From an uncultured Bacteroidales bacterium (GTDB lineage Bacteria; Bacteroidota; Bacteroidia; Bacteroidales; Paludibacteraceae): 34,354 nt of DNA. The position numbers were made by a program, and so were the translations under genes. The stretch is taken from positions 1 through 34,354 of the forward strand of contig CAMHKW010000022.1 in NCBI GenBank assembly GCA_946185835.1, given 5' to 3'. The notes beneath the pieces are model-generated. The model made no database searches and was not told where the DNA came from. It saw only the letters and a list, made by a program, of their open reading frames with translations. Of the stretch, positions 1 through 6,863 are shown piece by piece (the stretch's first letter is position 1; each line of letters opens with the position of its first letter).

Positions 1-59
1 TTGAGTGCCCCAAAGAAGTGTTTCATACAGCCGAGTTTTTATCCTCGGCTATGAGGACA

Positions 60-551
60 AATACTATGCCAAACGGTTATGTGAGTTATCCGCTGTGCAA
101 TCTCTTCGGGACGGTTGATGAGCAAGTATTGCTAACTTATTATCCCTCTGCGGCTGAGTGCGAAGCTAATTGCACTAATCTAGGCCAATTGGAGAATCTG
201 AAACCGGCGCATTGTAGTTGCGCGGTGTGCCTGTTGTTTCAGTGTCGAAAAAGAGTGTTGAACCTTGCCTCATTTCTTGCATCTGCTGTTCCATTAGACA
301 TTGCTGTAAATACTCTTCTTGCCGACGTTGTTTCTCTTCTTCCCAACGTCGCTTCTCTTCTTCCCGACGTCGTATTTTCTCTGCCGTCTTACGAATGATA
401 TCTGCAATTTCATTACTGACCATATTGCAAAACCGCTTTTCCTGACCTAACGGGACAATTATTTCAGAGAGGTTCTCGCAACCTGAGAAAGCCGCAAATC
501 CAAAGCTTGTTACGCCGGCGGGAATTATTATAAACGTCAAACCGGTGCAAC
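60..551 (-). pseudogene. Decayed BspA-repeat / coiled-coil / DnaQ-like 3'-5' exonuclease gene
   Basis: Reading the minus strand from about 551, the sequence encodes a BspA-type leucine-rich repeat (IPAGVTSFGFAAFSGCENL). A charged coiled-coil rich in Glu, Arg and Lys follows, then the DEDDh exonuclease motif I (FFDTETTG) and the family motif APVSD. Directly after APVSD the frame breaks. The expected next motif, NWPRLVQLA, is present one frame over at about 163-190 and soon hits stops. A third frame at about 60-128 encodes NRPEEIAQRITHITV, resembling the family's Pro-Glu-Glu...HGIT region. At least two frameshifts and stop codons therefore disrupt the gene. The 5' side is cut at a palindromic repeat (552-579), inside what looks like the phrase C-TGLTFI of another leucine-rich repeat. 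The homology is recognised from motifs; the family assignment of the fused gene is inference. Confidence 0.7.
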
Positions 552-1052
552 GTGAGACGAGTCGAAGCCTCGTCTCTACCACAGGACATAAACATAGACA
601 CCAACACGGCAAATCCCGCATCACGTAACACGTCAAATCCCGCATCACGTAGAGACGAGGCTGTGACTCGTCTCATGACAGGAAATGAAGAGACGGCAAA
701 CCGCGCGGACGTGACAAGAAATGAAGAGACGGCAAACCATGCGGACGTGACAGGAAATGAACAGACGGCAAACCGCGCGAACGTGAGAGGAAATGAAGAG
801 ACGGCAAACCATGCGGACGTGAGACGAGTCGAAGCCTCGTCTCTACACAGGACATTAACATAGACACCAACACGTCAAATCCCGCATCACGTAGAGACGA
901 GGCTGTGACTCGTCTCATAAAAGAAAAAGAAGAGACGGCAAGCCATGCGGACGTGAGACGAGTCGAAGCCTCGTCTCTACCACAGGATATTAACATAGAC
1001 ACCAACACGACAAACCGCGCGGACGTGAGACGAGTCGAAGCCTCGTCTCTAC
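552..1052. repeat. Cluster of six 27-28 bp palindromic repeats with interspersed spacers
   Basis: Six copies of an imperfect palindrome (GAGACGAGTC, short loop, GCCTCGTCTC) lie at 552-579, 649-675, 819-846, 891-917, 953-980 and 1025-1052. Copies at 649 and 891 are inverted relative to the others and carry GTGA in the centre where the others carry CGAA. Spacers are also repetitive: a block beginning CATAGACACCAACACG recurs near 592, 860 and 991, and CAAATCCCGCATCACGTA recurs near 610, 633 and 875. The layout resembles REP/BIME-type intergenic elements. It separates two broken genes and reads open in several frames only because the repeat units avoid stops. Confidence 0.85.
676..819. repeat. 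Four tandem 36-bp repeats inside the palindrome cluster
   Basis: Four back-to-back units of 36 bp lie at 676-711, 712-747, 748-783 and 784-819. Each contains GAAATGAA-AGACGGCAAACC followed by GCGGACG or a close variant. Differences alternate (CGCGCGGACG against CATGCGGACG), so units 1 and 3 resemble each other, as do units 2 and 4. A diverged fifth unit precedes the palindrome at 953 and a shortened one precedes that at 1025. The unit length is a multiple of three, which explains the long spurious open frames here. Confidence 0.85.
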
Positions 1053-1055
1053 ATG

Positions 1056-1392
1056 GGAAAAACACAATGGCAAATATAGCTGCACAAAAATCAAGGTTGT
1101 CGAGAGTAGTAGCGCCTTTCAAACAGAACTGCCCTGTATCCGCACCTTGTATCTGATTGAGAAAATCCTCTTTACACTTGTCATTAGCAAGCAGGTGTGT
1201 GCCCTTCGGCTCGATGAAGATTTGCAGATTGTCGTATTCCTCACCATCTCTGCGACGCAGGAACAACACAAAATCCGGCGCAAACGGTCGTCCGTCCTCG
1301 AAATTATAGATTTTGAAATCCAACTCATTACGCACAAGCCATACTTCTTTTGAGACATCAAAGCTGCAAAAATGGTGGCTACTCATCACCAA
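1056..1392 (-). pseudogene. C-terminal fragment of a type III restriction (Res-like) helicase/nuclease subunit
   Basis: About 110 residues on the minus strand read EVWLVRNELDFKIYNFEDG, then PDFVLFLRRR and IFIEPKGTHLL, then a CKEDFLNQI-like end. This resembles the C-terminal PD-(D/E)XK region of type III restriction Res subunits and related DEAD-box helicase-nucleases, where PDFVLFL supplies the aspartate and FIEPKG the E-x-K. Those proteins are usually about 900-1000 residues long, and the helicase part is absent here. The fragment abuts the stop of the methyltransferase gene at its 5' side and the last palindromic repeat (1025-1052) at its 3' side. It is a remnant, and its neighbour modification gene is not in the window. 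Confidence 0.7.
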
Positions 1393-2057
1393 ACCAGCGG
1401 AATGACTTTATAACGAACCTGTTGCTTGTATTCTTTGTAGCCTTTCAGGTCGCGTTCGAGAACCTGCTCCTCGTTGCGGATACGGAGCGCAATAATAGGC
1501 ACATACAGCAACATGACCAAGAACGCCCACGGCGAACCGAGCACAAGCGGCATACTCAGAAACAGCAGCAGCGTAGCGGCATACATAGGGTGGCGCACAA
1601 TACCGTAAAGACCTGTGCTGACCACCTGCTGGTCTTGCTGCACCTCTATAGTCCGTGAGAGCCATACGTTCTCGCGCATCACCTCGGCATACAGCGCATA
1701 GCCTGCTACAAAAAGCACGGCAGCCGGATATATAGCCCACTCCGGCAGCATGTACCAGCCGAAGCGGCGACCCAATCCGGCAACCACGAACATTACAACA
1801 AAAATCAGACCGCTCAGAGCCACTACCCGTTTCTGCTCCTGCTGCTCTTCCTTGGCATTCAAGCGTCGGCGCAGCAGTTCGGGCTGTCTGCACAACAATA
1901 CCACACCGGCAATCAGCATCGGCACAAACAAAAGCCCGATAAGCCACCATGCCTGCGGGTAATCGAGCGTACCAGCAGGCACAAACAGCAGTGCTCCGAC
2001 TACTGCCACACCCAAGACGAACTTTGTCAGAGCTTGTAGAAATAGTTGCAAAGTCAT
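1386..2057 (-). CDS. Isoprenylcysteine carboxyl methyltransferase (ICMT/PEMT)-family membrane protein
   Basis: This is a 223-residue integral membrane protein with about five hydrophobic segments. The C-terminal signature of the ICMT/phospholipid methyltransferase family is visible: TGLYGIVRHPMYAATLLLFL, then an IRNEEQVLERDLKGYKEYK block. In this family RHPxY and the later E-E pair belong to the S-adenosylmethionine-binding site. The start at 2057 (MTLQLFLQ) is preferred over the longer open frame because a Bacteroidetes-type promoter lies at about 2086-2121, inside that extension. The substrate is unknown; bacterial members act on various small molecules or lipids. The gene is divergent from the TPR/AraC regulator and has no clear functional link to it. 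Family is confident; function is not. Confidence 0.88.
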   Translation of the reverse strand: MTLQLFLQALTKFVLGVAVVGALLFVPAGTLDYPQAWWLIGLLFVPMLIAGVVLLCRQPELLRRRLNAKEEQQEQKRVVALSGLIFVVMFVVAGLGRRFGWYMLPEWAIYPAAVLFVAGYALYAEVMRENVWLSRTIEVQQDQQVVSTGLYGIVRHPMYAATLLLFLSMPLVLGSPWAFLVMLLYVPIIALRIRNEEQVLERDLKGYKEYKQQVRYKVIPLVW

Positions 2058-2085
2058 AAGTGTTTTGATATTTTGAAAACAATTG

Positions 2086-2121
2086 CAAAGGTATAAAATC
2101 AGAATGATATATGCAAGCAAA
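2086..2121 (-). promoter_or_regulatory. Bacteroidetes-type promoter of the ICMT-like gene
   Basis: On the minus strand TACCTTTG occupies 2093-2086, matching the -7 consensus TAnnTTTG. A TTTG lies at 2121-2118, a little farther upstream than the usual spacing. The gene starts at 2057, leaving a short leader. Confidence 0.6.
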
Positions 2122-2209
2122 AAAGAAATAAATATATGTCAAATCTATATGGTATGCCACTGCAGGGTGGTGGGAAAAACATCGGAAATTCAAATTAAAA
2201 CACTATAAA

Positions 2210-2306
2210 TTGTCCTTTTTTTACATCTGATTATGCTATTTTGTCCGTTTTTTGAGTTTTTTGTCCGATTATTCACCCGCGTTTTGAGAAAAATTAAGTA
2301 CTTTTG
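2210..2306 (+). promoter_or_regulatory. Promoter of the TPR/AraC regulator with repeated TTGTCC operator
   Basis: TTGTCC occurs at 2210-2215, 2241-2246 and 2261-2266. The last continues as TTGTCCGATTATTCAC (2261-2276). The second and third copies start 20 bp apart, about two helical turns, so both would face the same side of the DNA. The -7 element TACTTTTG (2299-2306) begins 22 bp after the operator. No good TTTG -33 element exists; the operator's TTCAC end lies where it would be. The same arrangement precedes the exported-protein operon at 4139-4204. This suggests an activator binding site, most simply for the regulator encoded at 2331. Confidence 0.75.
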
Positions 2307-2330
2307 CAAAAATTTTCTAACCAAGTAATC

Positions 2331-3998
2331 ATGCCTGATTTTTTACGCAACATGATATGTGCAGGAATGTTGTTCCTGACTCTGCTTGTTTCAGCACATC
2401 CTGTTGACTCATTGTTAGACATCTTCGACAGGAATCCTTCATTGAAGAATGCAGATGCCTTCTTTGCCTATCTCTATGAAAATGAATTCACAGACCAGCC
2501 TCGTATGTACCGTAATATACCCACGCCTCCGATGGATACTGTCAAAGCCCTGGTCTGGTATTGGGCCGGAGAGTGGTATTACGACACACAGGAGTATCCT
2601 CTTGCTGAGATGAACCTCAAGCGTGCACTCGAGCTGATGCAATATGCCGACAAAGTCTCATATTCAGACAACCTCGCTATGCTCGGTTTGGTGGAGATGA
2701 GGCAATCAAAATACGAAGATGCACTCAAATATATGCATCGGTGCTACGAGTTGGACGTAGAGGGCGGTGACCCAGAGCGTATCTGCTCGTCGCTCAATAC
2801 TATTGCCGGCACACTCATGGCGGCGGGCGACCCTACTGAAGGCATGAAATACCAACTTCGGGCTATCGAATATGCCAAGAAAGCCGGCAATCCGGCGCGA
2901 ATAGCAGTAGTCTATGGTATGGCAAGCGAGATTGAACACACGCTGCACAATGATGAAAAAGCACTTTGTTATGCCGATAGTGCCTGTGTGATGGAAGCGA
3001 CTACCGGTAACACCCGCAAAATAATGGTCCGACAGTCGCAAAAAGCTTCTATCCTCAACGGACTGAAACGATATGACGAAGCGGAGAAAATCTTAGAAAA
3101 GGTTATTCCTTTCTTCCGCGAGCAGGGCGACCAGCTGTCACTCGCTATCTCGCTCAATAAGATGGGCATTGCATTGCACGGACTCGGACGGGCCGACGAG
3201 GCACTTCAATGTCTCTATGAAGCCATCGATATATGCCAAAAGATTGGTAACCTTGTTAATGAGACATACGCGCAACGCGAAGTTTATGAGATACTTTTTC
3301 GCGACAATCCTGAAGAGGCACGTCTTCACTTGGCGCGCTACCACCAGTTGAAAGACTCGCTCTACAGCCAAGCCACTGCCGAGCAGATAGCACGATTCAA
3401 TGCCGAGTTCCGCTTGGACGAATATGCTGTCGAGAATAGTCGCCTCAAACAACATAATAAGATATTTACTATCATTTCGGTCGTTGTCGTATTGCTCATT
3501 GTTATTGCGGTTTGCTTTGCTGTACGATGGTATCGCAAGCGACGTATCGAAATGGATGATAAACTCAACATACTCATGAATGAAATTAACCGATTCCAGG
3601 CGCAGGCGGAGCCGACTAATCCCGTAGAACAACCCGAAGTGAAGTCCAAAAAAACGCTCTCTGCTGTTGAGCGTAAATTCTTGGAAACCATAATGGATAC
3701 AACATCAGAGATGATGCAGACCGAATCCGTCACGGTAGAGAAGATTGCGGAAAAACTGTTTACGACTCCCAAGACGCTGAATCGCCGCGTGATAGAACTT
3801 ACAGGCATCTCTACCAAGCAATACCTGCTGCTTATCCAACTTGAGAAGTCGCGCAAGATTCTCATCCAGGAGCCTGAGACATCGGTCTCGGAAGTCGCCA
3901 CGCGATGCGGTTTCGAGAATGCCAACACTTTTTCAGGCGCATTCAAAAGGCTGTATAATATCTCACCAACCGAGTTCCGCCGCACTGCCGAGAATTGA
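2331..3998 (+). CDS. Membrane-anchored TPR regulator with C-terminal AraC-type DNA-binding domain
   Basis: This 555-residue protein opens with a signal peptide or first membrane segment (ICAGMLFLTLLVSA). About 290 residues of tetratricopeptide-like helical repeats follow (roughly 60-350). A strong transmembrane helix (IFTIISVVVVLLIVIAVCFA, about 378-400) and a basic stop-transfer stretch (RWYRKRR) come next. The last about 100 residues form an AraC/XylS helix-turn-helix pair, with SVSEVATRCGFENANTFSGA and the family end FKRLYNISPTEFRR. The TPR part would lie in the periplasm and the DNA-binding part in the cytoplasm, giving a one-protein signal transducer. The start at 2331 is chosen because the upstream in-frame codon (2304) lies inside the -7 element. 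The duplicated operator here and before 4539 suggests it controls itself and the exported-protein genes. The ligand is unknown. Confidence 0.9.
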   Translation: MPDFLRNMICAGMLFLTLLVSAHPVDSLLDIFDRNPSLKNADAFFAYLYENEFTDQPRMYRNIPTPPMDTVKALVWYWAGEWYYDTQEYPLAEMNLKRALELMQYADKVSYSDNLAMLGLVEMRQSKYEDALKYMHRCYELDVEGGDPERICSSLNTIAGTLMAAGDPTEGMKYQLRAIEYAKKAGNPARIAVVYGMASEIEHTLHNDEKALCYADSACVMEATTGNTRKIMVRQSQKASILNGLKRYDEAEKILEKVIPFFREQGDQLSLAISLNKMGIALHGLGRADEALQCLYEAIDICQKIGNLVNETYAQREVYEILFRDNPEEARLHLARYHQLKDSLYSQATAEQIARFNAEFRLDEYAVENSRLKQHNKIFTIISVVVVLLIVIAVCFAVRWYRKRRIEMDDKLNILMNEINRFQAQAEPTNPVEQPEVKSKKTLSAVERKFLETIMDTTSEMMQTESVTVEKIAEKLFTTPKTLNRRVIELTGISTKQYLLLIQLEKSRKILIQEPETSVSEVATRCGFENANTFSGAFKRLYNISPTEFRRTAEN

Positions 3999-4031
3999 TG
4001 CAAGGAAGACCACAATTTTCAACAAAATCAT

Positions 4032-4062
4032 ACGCCTCTGCTCAATCTCTGAGCAGGGGTGT
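4032..4062 (+). terminator. Hairpin terminator after the TPR/AraC regulator
   Basis: A 13-bp stem with a few G-U pairs (core CCTCTGCTCA / TGAGCAGGGG, loop ATCTC) lies 33 bases past the stop codon and is followed by a short T-rich stretch (TTCTTTGT). It would separate regulator transcription from the downstream operon. Confidence 0.7.
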
Positions 4063-4138
4063 TTCTTTGTCAAATATGCAAGAAAAAATGTGATATTTGG
4101 CAAGAGTTTCAAGCTGAAAAATAGCCTCAAAGTGCATT

Positions 4139-4204
4139 TTGTCCTTTTTTCGGTTTTATTGTCCGATTATTCACTTTCTGTTATAAAAATAAATACTACC
4201 TTTG
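4139..4204 (+). promoter_or_regulatory. Promoter of the exported-protein operon with paired TTGTCC operator
   Basis: TTGTCC occurs at 4139-4144 and again at 4159-4164, the latter continuing as TTGTCCGATTATTCAC (4159-4174), identical over 16 bases to 2261-2276. The two copies start 20 bp apart. The -7 element TACCTTTG (4197-4204) begins 22 bp after the operator end, exactly as in the regulator's own promoter. Sequence between and outside the motifs differs, so the match is not a simple recent duplication. Confidence 0.75.
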
Positions 4205-4538
4205 CACACGTATAATTGTCGTTACCCGAAAATTCTTAACACCAACAACAAATATCAAGGCAACAAATTACTCTTTCTGCCGGTTGGCAGTGGTGCTGAC
4301 GGCAATGATGTTTTTTCCGATATCACTCTTTACGCCATTGGACGAATAACGTACCAGGTAATAATATAGGACTCTATTATTCGGATAGCAGTCGGACAAT
4401 AGCAATAACCTCCCGTAGCATCCCCGTAGCATCTTATCACTTCGTTATCTATTATAGAAGATTACTATATCACAAAGATATAACGGATATACTTTTTGAC
4501 TAACAAACCACTCCTCAATAACATAAACATTTACCTAT
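4205..4538 (+). other. Long untranslated leader before the 765-residue exported protein
   Basis: About 330 bases separate the -7 element from the start codon at 4539. The leader holds a small perfect hairpin (CTGCC, loop GGTT, GGCAG, 4277-4290), a possible 14-codon open frame starting at 4305 with no obvious ribosome site, and a tandem CCGTAGCATC duplication near 4413-4432. A weak -7-like sequence (TACTTTTTG with one extra base) lies near 4490-4498. No known riboswitch was recognised and no longer gene is supported. Confidence 0.5.
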
Positions 4539-6836
4539 ATGGAACACAAACGCTTCTGTCTGTCCCTCTTAGCGGGACTGTTGGCGCTCCTGTATTGTAC
4601 AGGGGTGCATGCGCAGTTGTCGGAGCCGATACTCTTGTCGGAGACGACCTACACGTACAACGATGCAGAAAGGACTGCCCTTTATTGCACGCTGACCGAC
4701 GGCACCAAGCTGTTCTTCAACAGCAACATGGATACCACTTACCTTGCCTCAGGCTATTTCTTCCTGACTCTGAACCGCATTGAGTCGGAGCAGCAGACAC
4801 TGAACATTCCGAGTGAGTATGTTTATAAAGGGCACAGAACCTCGCTCCGCAGGGTTCTGATAGCTGACGGCGACTACCGGTGCGATGCGCAGCAGATTAC
4901 TGTCCCTGACGGTACGGAGGTCTTTCTGCTGCCCGCCGCTAATGCGCTGACCACGCTCGACCTGCCTGCTACCATGGTGCAGTTTAACTTCACTTCCTCC
5001 GACAAGTTCAAGGATCTGTATCTTCGCTCGGTCTATCCGCCGTATTGGGGAACGTCAAGTGGTTTTGCGCAGGGATTAGACCAACCCGTGAGCACACTGC
5101 CAACAGGTATTACCCTGCATGTCCCGACTATGGCTATGGATCTCTATTCCCAAACAGCACCTTACAAAGACGGCAGTCTTGTTGCTATAGCAGAGCCGGT
5201 GGAGCACCTGTTTGTAGGCTATCAACCGATTACCATCAGCAAAACCGACGGGTTGGCTGACAACGCACATCTCACAGTGCCAAGATGGTATGGAGTGGGA
5301 GCAGAGAATAACGCAAACGGCTCATCCTACGGACTCTTCCATAATTATGAAACTGTAGGTCCAAAATATATTTCCTATAGCTACTCAGATATGCAATTCT
5401 TCTATCCTGCTCAACTGACCATTGATGCCGACAAACCCGTGAAGCTCAAGAAATTCATGTTTGACCAGGATTGCATGCAGTACTATTTCGAAAAATACAC
5501 CGACCCGATTACCGGAACCAATTATAAAATCACACCCTCTACAGCCATATTCCTCTCGCCCGTTACGGCAGATGAAATCGAAATGACTTTCCACATCGGT
5601 ACAGTAGGTGTAGGACAAACATATTACTTTGTCTCATTTCCTTTTGATGTCAAATTGTCCGATATCACCTTCCCCGACTTTCAGTACAAAAGCAACATGG
5701 AGGTGATATGTATGGAATTTGACGCTGCCAAACGCGCAACAGATGTCAGTGGCAGTGAATACTATTGGCGGCTACTCTCTGCAAACGAGGTGTTGCATGC
5801 CAACCACGGCTATCTGATTGGGTACTACGGAGAATGGGCGGAACCTTATGTTTCCTATGGTAGCACCAGCTATAATTATTATAGTTACAGGCAAACAACC
5901 CTGCGTGTCAAGGCTATGGAGACGGAGAACAAACAGCAGTTGTTTACCGGCGGCGATGTTATGGTGCCACTCACTACCCATCCTTCGCAAAACAAACATA
6001 GCGAGAGTTGGAACCATATAGGCAATCCCTATCCCTGTTTCTTCGATATCCACTATTTGGATTTCACGGCACCTATAACCGTGTTTGACGGGGCTTCTTA
6101 TCATGCCTTTTCGCCGCTTGACGACGAGTATTATCTCTATCCCAACGAGACGTTCTTCGTGCAGTGTCCGGAAGGGACCAATTCCATTACCTTCAGCAAA
6201 GACGGCCGTTTGCATAACGACCCGGGCGGACTGTGGCAAACCAGAAAAGTCCCGTCGCGGGGCATGCAGGCACAGGAAACCAATCCTTTGCGCTGCGTCT
6301 ATAATTTCATACTCAACGGCGAAGCCGGACACGACCGCACCCGCATCGTTATCAACGATCAGGCTTCCACTGCCTACGAACTTGAACACGATGCCGCCAA
6401 GATGATGGGGCAAGGTGCTGTCCCGCAACTCTATGTACAGGACGGTGGCGTGCAATATGCCATCGACGAGCGACCGCTTGAGGACGGCGTTTTCAGTCTT
6501 GGCATGATTTTCCCGACAGCAGGAGACTACACTCTTTCGCTACAGAACAATCCCGACGAGCAGACACCGGTCATACTGACCGACCTGCTGACAGGTGCAG
6601 AAACCGACCTGACGCGGTCGGTATATACCTTCACGGCTGCGGCAGGCTCCACCGCTACACGGTTCCGCATACGCATGGTTGAGAATGGTACGACTCAGAT
6701 TGATGAGATAAGTGCTGATTTCGGCGAACCGGTATATTACGACCTGCAAGGGCGCGTTGTCAGTGAACCTTCTCTAATGCAACACGGTGTGTATATCCTC
6801 AAGCAAGGACAAACCACCCGTAAAATCGTTAAATAA
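4539..6836 (+). CDS. Large exported protein with T9SS-type C-terminal tail (765 aa)
   Basis: The protein opens with a clear signal peptide (LSLLAGLLALLYCTGVHAQ; cleavage near residue 25). No catalytic domain was recognised in the body. A stretch around residues 495-555 (GNPYPCFFDIHYLDFTAPI, then SPLDDEYYLYPNETFFVQCP) matches a pattern recalled from uncharacterised exported Bacteroidales proteins. The last about 35 residues (YYDLQGRVV, then GVYILKQGQTTRKIVK) have the form of a T9SS type A sorting domain: a YDLQGR strand, a GVYIL strand and a basic KIVK end. Type IX export to the cell surface is therefore likely. It is 27 bases upstream of the 2063-residue gene with no terminator between, so the two are probably co-transcribed from the promoter at 4139-4204. 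Molecular function unknown. Confidence 0.85.
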   Translation: MEHKRFCLSLLAGLLALLYCTGVHAQLSEPILLSETTYTYNDAERTALYCTLTDGTKLFFNSNMDTTYLASGYFFLTLNRIESEQQTLNIPSEYVYKGHRTSLRRVLIADGDYRCDAQQITVPDGTEVFLLPAANALTTLDLPATMVQFNFTSSDKFKDLYLRSVYPPYWGTSSGFAQGLDQPVSTLPTGITLHVPTMAMDLYSQTAPYKDGSLVAIAEPVEHLFVGYQPITISKTDGLADNAHLTVPRWYGVGAENNANGSSYGLFHNYETVGPKYISYSYSDMQFFYPAQLTIDADKPVKLKKFMFDQDCMQYYFEKYTDPITGTNYKITPSTAIFLSPVTADEIEMTFHIGTVGVGQTYYFVSFPFDVKLSDITFPDFQYKSNMEVICMEFDAAKRATDVSGSEYYWRLLSANEVLHANHGYLIGYYGEWAEPYVSYGSTSYNYYSYRQTTLRVKAMETENKQQLFTGGDVMVPLTTHPSQNKHSESWNHIGNPYPCFFDIHYLDFTAPITVFDGASYHAFSPLDDEYYLYPNETFFVQCPEGTNSITFSKDGRLHNDPGGLWQTRKVPSRGMQAQETNPLRCVYNFILNGEAGHDRTRIVINDQASTAYELEHDAAKMMGQGAVPQLYVQDGGVQYAIDERPLEDGVFSLGMIFPTAGDYTLSLQNNPDEQTPVILTDLLTGAETDLTRSVYTFTAAAGSTATRFRIRMVENGTTQIDEISADFGEPVYYDLQGRVVSEPSLMQHGVYILKQGQTTRKIVK

Positions 6837-6863
6837 TGTACGAACAATAAAACATCTTGAGAT

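Noticed and set aside
552..863. Repeat-encoded protein (plus strand, with motif GNEETANRADV)
   Set aside because: The long frame results from 36-bp units lacking stops. There is no promoter, and the same DNA is open on the other strand.
552..1052. CRISPR-like array
   Set aside because: Repeat copies alternate in orientation, spacing is irregular, and the spacers are themselves repeats; no cas genes are present.
5655..5663. TTGTCCGA inside the 765-residue gene
   Set aside because: It is coding sequence without a paired copy or promoter; a chance match.
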